A stretch of DNA of 59,018 nt from Lacunisphaera sp. (lineage in GTDB: Bacteria > Verrucomicrobiota > Verrucomicrobiia > Opitutales > Opitutaceae): the NCBI GenBank assembly GCA_029945855.1, contig JAQSDJ010000048.1, positions 1 to 59,018 of the forward strand, in the 5' to 3' direction. Shown piece by piece: positions 51,601 through 59,018 of this stretch. Position numbers and translations under genes: made by a program. Every line of letters starts with the position of its first letter. Within the stretch, counting starts at the first letter, position 1. Below the pieces are notes generated by a model. That model searched no databases. It was not told the DNA's origin and saw only the letters and a list, made by a program, of their open reading frames with translations.

Positions 51601-52319
51601 ATGTGCAGGTCGACGGCCTCTTTGCCCAGGATCACATCGGGGCGAAACCGGGGCCGCATGTCGCCATGCGGGTGGCCGACTCCGGCCCGGGCATCCCGAC
51701 GGAAAACCTCGAGAAGATCTTCGACCCGTTCTTCACAACGAAGCCGACGGGCCAGGGCACCGGGCTCGGCCTCGCCACGGTCCTCGGCATCACCCGTTCC
51801 CACGGCGGTTTCGTCACCGTGGACACGCCGCCCGGCGGCGGGGCGACGTTCACCATCTACCTGCCGGCCACCGCCACTCCCGCCTTGGCGGCCGCGGGCG
51901 CCGGCCGCCGCCCGGCGTTCGACGGCCGCGGGGAACTGGTGCTCCTGGTCGACGACGAGCTGGCCGTGCGCAATGTCCTGAAGGAAACGCTCGCGGCCGC
52001 CGGTTACCGGACGCTCACCGCCACCAACGGCGCCGAGGCGCTCGACGCGTTCGCCCGACACCCGGGCGAGGTGCGGCTCGTGATTTCCGACCAGATGATG
52101 CCGGTCATGGACGGCCGGCAGTTGCTCCTCGCCCTGCGGGCGCTCGACGGCAAGTTGCCCGCCCTGCTCATGAGCGGCATGGGCAATCCGCACCTGTCCG
52201 CGGGCCACGGCCTGGGCCGGAGCGTGCGCTTCCTCCCAAAACCCTTTCTCGCCGACGCCCTGCTGCGGGCGGTGCGCGAATCGATCGACGAAGCCGGCGA
52301 TCCGCGGCATCCCGCCTGA
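48627..52319 (+). CDS. Hybrid sensor histidine kinase (two TM, multiple PAS, HisKA, HATPase, REC)
   Basis: LGSLASGVAHDLNNVLTPILVAVDLL; GTGLGLATVLGITRSHGGFV; terminal REC LVLLVDDELAVRNVLKETLAAAGYRTL...VISDQMMPVMDG. Confidence 0.93.
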   Translation: MPSRNSLKLTVALLVVWTLVFAGLVIWSGSQPDPVPSDRAVPGSHSRVHAHRELIAQGLLWLLGAAGIVTSYILLRRLGAKREQVVVTLRKSRHDLCSVLGSIDDLVFAVDAAGRVEPVAGLAGLARVFPHTDQVAGRPLAELLPAAAPRLQAALAALAATGQTQEIDFTLETGDRVTYWNARLSRRLFGADASPGAIVVMRDLTRRGRAETALRDSEEKWRLVYERANEGIVISHLDGTYVAANRAACEMLGLTEAELLARGRELIAEPSRSEFQALLAQRENHGVARGKLQLRRKDGTLIDAEGSTSIIHPGDGQPRAVTIFHDVTARQHAEAKALNYALRWETALEAMGDGLWDWDKRTDKVFLSPGWKTMRGYTNDEIGDTTDEWSSRVHPDDLPAVQAALAAHQRGETSLCVSEYRIRCKDGSYKWILDRSRVIERDAQGAPVRMVGMHRDMTEPRRAQEALQAAMKQLEHAQRVARLGSYTMDLTSDHWTSSPVLDDLFGIKQPGFVRDTAGWLGLVHPDDREAVRRYFAEEVVGAGRRFDREYRLIRPDDGRERWVHGLGELTLDAAGRPLQMFGTIQDVTERKQTLAALVESEQRFRSLVEDLPNIAVQGYDSERRVIFWNSASAALYGFSREEALGRRLEELIIPPVMREGVITAVNRWLAHGEAIPSGELVLQRKDGSPVTVFSSHVMLRKFTGEQEMHCIDIDLTERKAAEARMREHAQLLDVTQDAIFVLNLDRVVLFMNRSAEALFGLTAAQAAGRRYEEIVYRELPPNFEPDWRHLIDTGAVMRERRQRKSTGEEITMQLRATVLRDEHARPRSVLVVATDITEARRLEAQYLRAQRLESLGSLASGVAHDLNNVLTPILVAVDLLRPLAREPQDRDIVQLVSDSARRGADIVQQLLLFGRGSDTPRAPVDVGAVLGDLRRMMQETFPKNIALGVQSPPGLWPVEADRTQLHQVLLNLAVNARDAMPQGGELQVTAENVQVDGLFAQDHIGAKPGPHVAMRVADSGPGIPTENLEKIFDPFFTTKPTGQGTGLGLATVLGITRSHGGFVTVDTPPGGGATFTIYLPATATPALAAAGAGRRPAFDGRGELVLLVDDELAVRNVLKETLAAAGYRTLTATNGAEALDAFARHPGEVRLVISDQMMPVMDGRQLLLALRALDGKLPALLMSGMGNPHLSAGHGLGRSVRFLPKPFLADALLRAVRESIDEAGDPRHPA

Positions 52320-52462
52320 ATTGTCGGATCCCCCCGATTTTACCCGGTCCTGTGGCGGCCCGTCGCAGGTTGGCCGTATCCTGTCCTTGTCCCAATCGGC
52401 TCATGTCGTCCGCTTCTATCCCATGGCGCGCAACGACATGTGCTTCATCGCGGCCAAAAAAG

Positions 52463-52493
52463 AAAAGCCACCGATTTAAAATCGGTGGCTTTT
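52463..52493 (-). terminator. Terminator-like hairpin downstream of tRNA-Gly
   Basis: AAAAGCCACCGATTTTAAATCGGTGGCTTTT on the minus strand, followed by CTTTTTT. Confidence 0.8.
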
Positions 52494-52500
52494 CGTGAAA

Positions 52501-52576
<76 letters not shown>

Positions 52577-52708
52577 GTGGGAGAGGCGGAGTATTCGACT
52601 CCCGTTTTGCCCGTCAACCAGATTATTTATTTCCGCATACCGGCCCGGCGGCCGTGCATTTACAGCTTTTCCCCAGCGGGTTGCGCTGCTCATGTTATCC
52701 CCCTCCCC

Positions 52709-55507
52709 ATGACCGGCCGCGCTTCCAGTCCCACCCTCCGCCAGCCCGCCTTCACCAACGACAGCTCCCCGACGGAGCGCCTGGCCGCCTGCAAGGCCTA
52801 CCTGCACGCCGAAAGCACCCGCATCCACCAGCGCCACGACGACGGCGAGCCGGGGCAGAAGGTCGTCCAGGCCCTCGCCGTCATGACCGACCGGTTGCTG
52901 CGCCCGCTCTTCGACCATGCCCTCGCGGACTGGCGCAAACAGCACGGCGAACCACCCGCCCCGGTCTGCCTCATCGCCCTCGGCGGCTACGGCCGCAGCG
53001 AGCTCAGCCCGCTGAGCGATGTCGACGTGATGTTCCTCTATCCCTCGACCGGCAACGCCAAGGATCTCGCGAAGTTCCAGGAGCACCTCACCAACGGCGT
53101 CCTCTACCCGCTCTGGGACCTGCGCCTGAAGATCGGCCATTCCACCCGCACGCTCAACGACGTGTTCGCCGAGGCCGGCCGCGACATCCGCACCAAGACC
53201 TCCCTGCTCGAGTCCCGCTTCGTGGCCGGCACGGAATCGCTCTACGACACCTTCGCCGAGGCCTACCGGAAGCATTATCTGACCGACAACCCCAAGGGCT
53301 ACATCGCCGCGCGCCTCGCCGACCAGGCCAGCCGCCGCGCGCAGAACGGCGACACCGTCTTCATGCAGGAGCCCGACATCAAGAACGGCGTCGGCGGCCT
53401 GCGCGATTACCAGAACGCGCTCTGGATGGCGCGCGTGCGCCTCGGCATCACCCGCCTCGAGGAGCTGGTGGAGCAAAAATACCTCGAGCCGACCGAGCTG
53501 CGCCACTTCCAGCGCGGCTACCATTTCCTGCTCCGGGTCCGGAACGAACTGCACTACATGAGCAAGCATCCCACCGATGTGCTCAACCTCGAGGTGCAGC
53601 CCCGGCTCGCGCACAACCTCGGCTACCCGCAGCAAGCGCTGCTGGAGCGCGTCGAGGCGTTCATGCACGACTACTACCGGCATGCCTCGGCCATCTACAC
53701 CCTGTCCAAGGTCATCGAGCAGCGCCTCGCCCTGACCATCGCCGCCGGGCCGGGCTTCGTCGGCTCGCTGAAGAACATGCTGCTGGCCCGCCGCGCGGAG
53801 CGCACGAAGCGCATCGACGGCTTCCTCCTGCGCGGTCGCGAGCTCGCCGCCGAGACCCCGAACGTGTTCAAGGACGACCCGGTGCGAATGATCCGCGTCT
53901 TCCGGCACTGCCAGCAGCTCGGCTGCGCCCCGGACGTCGACCTCGCCGCCCTCATCCGCGCGTCGCTCAAGCTCGTCAACAAGCAGGTGATCGAGTCCCT
54001 CGACGCCAACCTGAGCTTCCGCACCATGCTGGAGGAAACCGGCCAGGTGCACCCGCCGCTGGCCCTGATGCACGAGCTGGGCGTGCTCGGCCGCTTCATC
54101 CCGGAGTTCAAGCCGCTGACCTGCCTCGTCCAGCACGAGTATTACCACCGCTACACCGCGGACATCCACACCCTCAGCGCCATCCGCGAACTCGACAACA
54201 TCTTCACCCCCACCGGCGAGGTTGCGCAGAAATACCGCGAGGAACTCCACCAGACGGCCCACCCCACCCTGCTTTATCTCATTCTGCTCCTCCACGACAT
54301 CGGCAAGGGCAAGGGCATCCAGGGCCACGCCGAGTCCGGCGTCACGCTCGCGCTCCCCGTGCTCGAGCGCCTGCAGATCCCCGCCGACCTGCGGGAAACC
54401 GTCTCCTTTATCATCAAAAATCACCTGATGATGGCACGGTTCTGGCAGAAGCATGACCTCGATGACCCCCAGACATCAGCCACCTTTGCCGACCTCGTCG
54501 GCGACGCCGACCGCCTGCGCTACCTTTTCGTGCACACGTTCTGCGACGCGAGCGGCACCTCCGCCAGCCTCTGGAACAGCTACAAGGACTCGCTCCACCG
54601 GCGCCTGTTCGACACCACGCTCGAACGCCTGACCTTCGGCGACAAAGTCGAGACCCGCCTCCGCGAACGCAAGGAAATGACCCGCCAGAATCTCATCGCC
54701 CAGCAGATCCCCGGCATCAGCCCGGACGAGATCACCGCGCATTTCAACATGCTCCCCGAGCGGTATTTCATCCAGACCGAGGGGGCCGAGATCACCCTGC
54801 ACATCCAGATGGTCAACCGGCTGCTGCACTCCATCTCGGCCGCCGAGTCGCTCGGCGCGCTCCGGCCCGTCATCGAGTGGAAGGACGACCTCAACCGCAG
54901 CTACACCACCGTGCACGTCGTCACCTGGGACCGTGCCGGTCTGTTCTACAAGCTGGCCGGGGCGTTCAGCGTCGCGGGTCTCAGCATCCTCTCCGCCCGC
55001 ATCACGACGCGCTCCGACCACATCGCCATCGACACCTTCCACATCGTCGAGCCCGGGCGCGGCCTGGTGCAGAACCAGAAGGCGATGGACACCTTCGCCC
55101 GCACCGTGGAGGACGCGCTCGTCAGCAACAAGGACCTGCTCCCCGAGATCACCGCGCAGGCCAAGCGCTACGCCGCCGCCACCCGCTACACCGCCGAGGG
55201 CCGCGAGCAGCCCGTGTCCTTCCCGCCGACGGTCGAGGTCTACCACGAGATCTCCCTCAACCGCATCATCGTCGAGATCCAGGCCCACGACCAGATCGGC
55301 CTGCTCTACCGGCTGGTGAAGACCATTTCCGACCACGGCTTCGACATCACCTTCGCCCGTATCAACACCGAGCGCAGCGTGGCGATCGACACCTTCTACA
55401 TCGAGCCCGAGAAGGCCGAGGTCGCCGCGGACGCCACCCGGCTGCACAGCCTGCGCGACGCCCTCCGCACCGTCATCACGCCCGAAGCCGCCCAGGCGGC
55501 CGGGTGA
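52709..55507 (+). CDS. glnD: [Protein-PII] uridylyltransferase GlnD
   Basis: LIALGGYGRSELSPLSDVDVMFLYPS nucleotidyltransferase motif; LLHDIGKGKGIQGHAESG HD motif; two C-terminal ACT domains. Confidence 0.94.
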   Translation: MTGRASSPTLRQPAFTNDSSPTERLAACKAYLHAESTRIHQRHDDGEPGQKVVQALAVMTDRLLRPLFDHALADWRKQHGEPPAPVCLIALGGYGRSELSPLSDVDVMFLYPSTGNAKDLAKFQEHLTNGVLYPLWDLRLKIGHSTRTLNDVFAEAGRDIRTKTSLLESRFVAGTESLYDTFAEAYRKHYLTDNPKGYIAARLADQASRRAQNGDTVFMQEPDIKNGVGGLRDYQNALWMARVRLGITRLEELVEQKYLEPTELRHFQRGYHFLLRVRNELHYMSKHPTDVLNLEVQPRLAHNLGYPQQALLERVEAFMHDYYRHASAIYTLSKVIEQRLALTIAAGPGFVGSLKNMLLARRAERTKRIDGFLLRGRELAAETPNVFKDDPVRMIRVFRHCQQLGCAPDVDLAALIRASLKLVNKQVIESLDANLSFRTMLEETGQVHPPLALMHELGVLGRFIPEFKPLTCLVQHEYYHRYTADIHTLSAIRELDNIFTPTGEVAQKYREELHQTAHPTLLYLILLLHDIGKGKGIQGHAESGVTLALPVLERLQIPADLRETVSFIIKNHLMMARFWQKHDLDDPQTSATFADLVGDADRLRYLFVHTFCDASGTSASLWNSYKDSLHRRLFDTTLERLTFGDKVETRLRERKEMTRQNLIAQQIPGISPDEITAHFNMLPERYFIQTEGAEITLHIQMVNRLLHSISAAESLGALRPVIEWKDDLNRSYTTVHVVTWDRAGLFYKLAGAFSVAGLSILSARITTRSDHIAIDTFHIVEPGRGLVQNQKAMDTFARTVEDALVSNKDLLPEITAQAKRYAAATRYTAEGREQPVSFPPTVEVYHEISLNRIIVEIQAHDQIGLLYRLVKTISDHGFDITFARINTERSVAIDTFYIEPEKAEVAADATRLHSLRDALRTVITPEAAQAAG

Positions 55508-55526
55508 TCTGGTTGTATCGTTTGAC

Positions 55527-55690
55527 TGTAGGGCGGGATCGCTGAGCCCGCCATGACGGTCTGTCATTACCCTTCGTCGTCATCCTGAGCGAAGCGAAGG
55601 ATCCATCGGCATACCCGCATCCTGCTGGATTCTTCGCTGCGCTCAGAATGACATTCCGGGGAAAGGCGGGATCAGCGATCCCGCCCTGCA
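55527..55690. repeat. Nested composite inverted repeat downstream of glnD
   Basis: Outer arms 55527-55552 / 55665-55690 (24 of 26 matches); inner arms 55579-55605 / 55626-55652 (24 of 27 matches, GTCATCCTGAGCGAAGCGAAGGATCCA type). Confidence 0.88.
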
Positions 55691-55698
55691 ATATCAAA
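55691..55698. repeat. Left target site duplication ATATCAAA
   Basis: Exact match to 57776-57783 flanking the element. Confidence 0.85.
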
Positions 55699-55839
55699 AT
55701 GGGGTATGCAGTTGAATGACACTCGATTTTTCGGGGCCAGAACTAGTGACCGGCCGCTCGTTTCGCTGCGAGGGCGATCATATCGGTAGGCTCACCGATA
55801 TGGTCCTGTGCGGAAAATTCGCCACAATTGGAAGACGCC

Positions 55840-56676
55840 CTACTGAAGTCGCTTAGCGTTGTTGTTCTTCGATAGACTGCGCAATTGAAAGATGGCCGCC
55901 TCATTCAATCGGACCAGGCGGTCGGCTTGTGGAAGGCCTTGCCGAATCAACACTGAATTGACGCTTTCCAGATTGGACATGACAATAAGTTGCTCCGCTG
56001 TCGCTTGGTCGCGGATGTTTTCACTGGCCGGCGCGCCCGGATGGGCGGCGCGCCACTGTCTGGCGGTCTGCCCGAAAAGCGCTACATTGAGCAGGTCCGC
56101 TTCATCCGCGTAAATAAACGATGCCTGCTGATTAGTTATGCTGGCTGGTATCAATTCATCCCTGATGGCGTCGGTGTGGATCTGATAGTTGATCTTGGCG
56201 AGGGTGCGCTGGAGGTTCCACCCGAGTTTCAGACGATCGCTTTCGTCGTTCTTTAGGCGCTGAAATTCCTTGATCAGGTAGAGTTTGAATTCGACCGATA
56301 CCCAGGCCGCGAACTCGAAGGCGATGTCTTTATGGGCGTAGGTTCCGCCATAACGTCCTTGCTTGGCGATGATACCGATTGCCCCTGTTTTCTCGATCCA
56401 TTCCTTCGGCGTTAGTATGAAGCGATTCAGGCCGGCCTGAACCCTAAACCCGTCAAATTCCACAGGATTAAACGCCGGATTATTGAGGCGCTCCCATACC
56501 CCAAGATACTCGATCGTGTTTCGGTTGCGCAGCCAGGTCCGAATAATGTCATCCATGCCTTCCTGATTTTTGTGGCGAGCAATGTCCGTGATGCAGATGT
56601 AGTCATCCTTGTTTACGGATAAAACACGAATGGCGGTTCCTTGCACGTCGATGGCGCTGCTTTGTTTCTTGGTCAT
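55840..56676 (-). CDS. KilA-N domain-containing protein (IS passenger)
   Basis: IDVQGTAIRVLSVNKDDYICITDIARHKN...RNTIEYLGVWERLNNPAFNPVEFDGFRVQAGLNRFILTPKEWIEKTGAIGIIAKQGRYGGTYAHKDIAFEFAAWVSVEFKLYLIKEFQRL. Alternative upstream start at 56772. Confidence 0.92.
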   Translation of the reverse strand: MTKKQSSAIDVQGTAIRVLSVNKDDYICITDIARHKNQEGMDDIIRTWLRNRNTIEYLGVWERLNNPAFNPVEFDGFRVQAGLNRFILTPKEWIEKTGAIGIIAKQGRYGGTYAHKDIAFEFAAWVSVEFKLYLIKEFQRLKNDESDRLKLGWNLQRTLAKINYQIHTDAIRDELIPASITNQQASFIYADEADLLNVALFGQTARQWRAAHPGAPASENIRDQATAEQLIVMSNLESVNSVLIRQGLPQADRLVRLNEAAIFQLRSLSKNNNAKRLQ

Positions 56677-56768
56677 GTGTATCAGGGGTATTCTAAACCC
56701 GGCCAATTGCACGGGTTTGGAAGTTGTTGATATAGTGGGTGTAAATATGCTGTCCACCCATAATAGCA

Positions 56769-57713
56769 TCATAGTCGTGCCCGTGTGACCGGGCCGTTCC
56801 TCAGCACTTGAGTCAGGAGCCGATGAAACAGAAGCCCGCGGCTGTCGGAGGCGCGCCGATTAAATCGAAACACAAACTCATCCAGATAGGACTGGAGCCG
56901 ATGGTGGCTGACTGAACCTTGGTGGGTGCCGAGTAGCCAGCGCTTCAGCAAGGCTGCCACTCGGTGAACGTGCGGGAGCAGGTTCTTGCCAACCTGCGGG
57001 GTGTGACGCGAGACCGTGTGTCGATAGCCGCTTTTCGGCAGACCGATATAGCTGCTGAGTCCATCGGTGACGACCTCGCTACCTTTCTCTACCAGGTCCT
57101 CAACGGTGCTGATCAGGGTGACCGCAGTAGCATCAGGGATAACAACCAGGCGGATCCGCCCCATGCGCCGACCTCTGATTTCAGTGGCGATCAAGACCAG
57201 TGACTTGCCGGCTGCACCGCGGCCACGCTTGCCGGTTTTGACGCCGCCGATGAAGGTTTCGTCGACCTCCACTTCACCGGTCAGTTTCGTGCGGGATGGC
57301 ACGACGGCCGCCCGCCGCATGCGGTGCATCCACTCCCAACTGGTGTGGTAACTACCGAAGCCAAGCGACCGTTGGAGGCTAAGGGCACTGCCGCCGTTCT
57401 TCTGGCTGCAAAGATGCCACACGGCCTCAAGCCAATCTCGGATCGGCTTACGTGTTCGGTGAAGGAGCGTCCCGCAGGTCGCAGAAACCCACTTTCGGCA
57501 GGCCTTGCAGCGGCGCAGGCCTGGCGCCGCTTCCCAGGCTTCAATCCCGCTGCACCTGGGGCACGCGAATCCATCCTGCCAACGAATCGCTGCCAGATAA
57601 CCAAGGCAGTCCGACTCTTCGCGGAACCATTGTGAGAACTCAGGTCGATCCCGCGGGAACGGTGGCGTAAGGGCCGCCAGGTTGGCTGCCCGATGTCTGG
57701 CCGGGGCGTGCAT
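56769..57713 (-). CDS. IS1595 (ISXO2-like) family transposase
   Basis: Zinc ribbon CPRC...CKAC; GEVEVDETFIGGVKTGKRGRGAAGKSLV; VTDGLSSY; HRLQSYLDEFVFRFNRR. Confidence 0.93.
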   Translation of the reverse strand: MHAPARHRAANLAALTPPFPRDRPEFSQWFREESDCLGYLAAIRWQDGFACPRCSGIEAWEAAPGLRRCKACRKWVSATCGTLLHRTRKPIRDWLEAVWHLCSQKNGGSALSLQRSLGFGSYHTSWEWMHRMRRAAVVPSRTKLTGEVEVDETFIGGVKTGKRGRGAAGKSLVLIATEIRGRRMGRIRLVVIPDATAVTLISTVEDLVEKGSEVVTDGLSSYIGLPKSGYRHTVSRHTPQVGKNLLPHVHRVAALLKRWLLGTHQGSVSHHRLQSYLDEFVFRFNRRASDSRGLLFHRLLTQVLRNGPVTRARL

Positions 57714-57775
57714 TTCGGCGAAAGGGCCGCGAGAAATGCCACACTCTGGCGGTGTCAGTCAACTGCATACCCCGT

Positions 57776-57783
57776 ATATCAAA
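57776..57783. repeat. Right target site duplication ATATCAAA
   Basis: Exact match to 55691-55698. Confidence 0.85.
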
Positions 57784-57849
57784 TGACGCGTTCCCCCGCC
57801 CCAATTTTCTCTCCCCAAGCCCGCGCAATCCTGCTCATCTCGGTGGCGA

Positions 57850-59018
57850 ATGAGTCCTGATGACACGAGTGATCCGGCGGTCCTCTACCGCATCGCGTCC
57901 CTGGCGGCCCGCGCCCACGATGCCGCGACCGCCCCGCGCGAGATCCTGTCCGCCATCATGTCCGCCTTTCCCGCCGACAGCGGCTCCCTCTCCCTCCTCA
58001 GCGCCGAGAGCGGCCGCCTCGAGATCTGCGTCGAACAGGGCCTGCCGGGCGATGTGGGTGATTTCGCCCTGCGCCCCGGCCAGGGCGTCACCGGCTGGGT
58101 CGCCCTCCACGGCCGGCCGCTGCTGGTGGCCGATGTCGCCGCCGACCCGCGCTACATCCTCGCCCGCCGCGACGTGCGCTGCGAGATGGCCGCCCCGCTC
58201 ATCGTCGAGGGTCGCACCATCGGGGTCGTCAACCTCGACGCCGACCGCGTGGCCGCCTTTGACGAGGCTGCGCTCCAGCGGCTGGCCCGCTACGCCGAGG
58301 AGGCCGGCGCCGTCCTGCACCGCCTCTGGCAGCTCGGGCGCCTGCGCGCCAACTCCACCCAGCTCACCACCCTCGTCGAGCTCGGCCACGCCCTCGTCAC
58401 CCAGCTCGCGCCCGAGGAATTGCTGTCCACCCTGACGCAGAGCGGCCGCGCCCTCTTCAACGCCCGCCTCTGCCTGCTGCACGACTACGACAGCACGCGC
58501 CACGAACTCCGCCTGCACGCCTGGTCCGCCAGCGGCGACCTCGCCGCCCCCGGCCTGGCGCTGCAGCAGCAGACGGTGTCCGCCGATTCCTCCCTGCTCA
58601 TCGCCGTCATCCGCTCGGGCCGGACCACCGAGTTCCAGGACATCGACGGCCCCGGCTACAGCGAGGCCGCCGACCTCCCGCGCGACGCCGCGCTCTGCTC
58701 CGTGCTGGCTGCGCCGCTGATCCTCGAAGGCGAGCCCGCCGGCGTGCTCTCCGTCTACTATGGCACGCCGCACCGGTTCAGCGACGACGAGAAACGGCTC
58801 TTCACCGCCCTCGCCAGCTTCGCCGCCGTCGCCCTGCAGAACGCCCGGCTCTACGCCCGCGTCTTCCACACCGAGGAGGTGCTGCGCAAGAACGAGACCC
58901 TCACCACCCTCGGCCTGCTCGCCGCCGAGATCGCGCACGAGATCCGGAATCCGCTCACCGTCATCAAGCTCCTGCACGGCCCGCTCGGCGCCGATTTCCC
59001 GGCCGAGGACCCGCGCCG
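57850..59018 (+). CDS. GAF-domain sensor histidine kinase, 3' end cut by window end
   Basis: Two GAF domains (VLYRIASLAARAHDAATAPREILSAIMSAFPADSGSLSLL...; ELLSTLTQSGRALFNARLCLLHDYD...) then TTLGLLAAEIAHEIRNPLTVIKLL HisKA start; no stop before the edge. Confidence 0.88.
   Translation, partial: MSPDDTSDPAVLYRIASLAARAHDAATAPREILSAIMSAFPADSGSLSLLSAESGRLEICVEQGLPGDVGDFALRPGQGVTGWVALHGRPLLVADVAADPRYILARRDVRCEMAAPLIVEGRTIGVVNLDADRVAAFDEAALQRLARYAEEAGAVLHRLWQLGRLRANSTQLTTLVELGHALVTQLAPEELLSTLTQSGRALFNARLCLLHDYDSTRHELRLHAWSASGDLAAPGLALQQQTVSADSSLLIAVIRSGRTTEFQDIDGPGYSEAADLPRDAALCSVLAAPLILEGEPAGVLSVYYGTPHRFSDDEKRLFTALASFAAVALQNARLYARVFHTEEVLRKNETLTTLGLLAAEIAHEIRNPLTVIKLLHGPLGADFPAEDPR

Larger units (their letters stand above)
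55699..57775 (-). mobile_element. IS1595-family insertion sequence with KilA-N passenger gene
   Basis: 24-bp terminal inverted repeats ATGGGGTATGCAGTTGAATGACAC (55699-55722) and reverse complement of ACGGGGTATGCAGTTGACTGACAC (57752-57775), 22 of 24 identical; 8-bp TSD; IS1595-type transposase inside. Confidence 0.9.

Noticed and set aside
55740-55840. CRISPR or phage remnant around the KilA-N gene
   Set aside because: No direct repeat array or other phage genes; TIRs and TSD account for the segment as an IS element.

Overview
The window is a high-GC bacterial chromosome segment dominated by a nearly complete flagellar/chemotaxis locus. Protein style and repeats look Verrucomicrobia/Opitutaceae-like, but that taxonomic call is inference. 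Gene order: MCP (partial) and porin on the minus strand; cheA and an HDOD gene on plus; cheR-cheB-(degenerate HD-GYP response regulator)-cheD on minus; then a long plus-strand run: flgBC-fliEFGHIJ-motE-like-fliK-flgDE-fliLMNOPQR, flhB-flhA-flhF-orf-fliA-motAB-orf, flgF-flgG-flgA-flgH-flgI-flgJ-flgN-flgK-flgL-fliW-csrA-flagellin. Beyond it are three large multi-PAS hybrid histidine kinases, a tRNA-Gly(GCC), glnD, an IS1595-family element and a GAF-type histidine kinase cut by the window end. Main observations: (1) a complete IS1595-type element (55699-57775) with near-perfect 24-bp terminal inverted repeats and an exact 8-bp target duplication (ATATCAAA), carrying a KilA-N-domain passenger gene overlapping the transposase stop by ATGA; (2) three flagellar operons (flgB, flhB, flgF) preceded by the same apparent multi-part sigma54-type promoter, including a GGCA-N5-TGCC palindrome, an AT-rich box, a CGGTTwGCA box and -24/-12 elements placed so close to the ATG that the mRNAs would be almost leaderless; (3) a general lack of Shine-Dalgarno sequences in the locus, csrA being a clear exception; (4) an RHS/YD-repeat core remnant between the HDOD gene and cheD; (5) several paralogues that look catalytically degenerate (HD-GYP, FlhF G1/G3, a pseudo-receiver). 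All calls come from reading the sequence; no database search was run.
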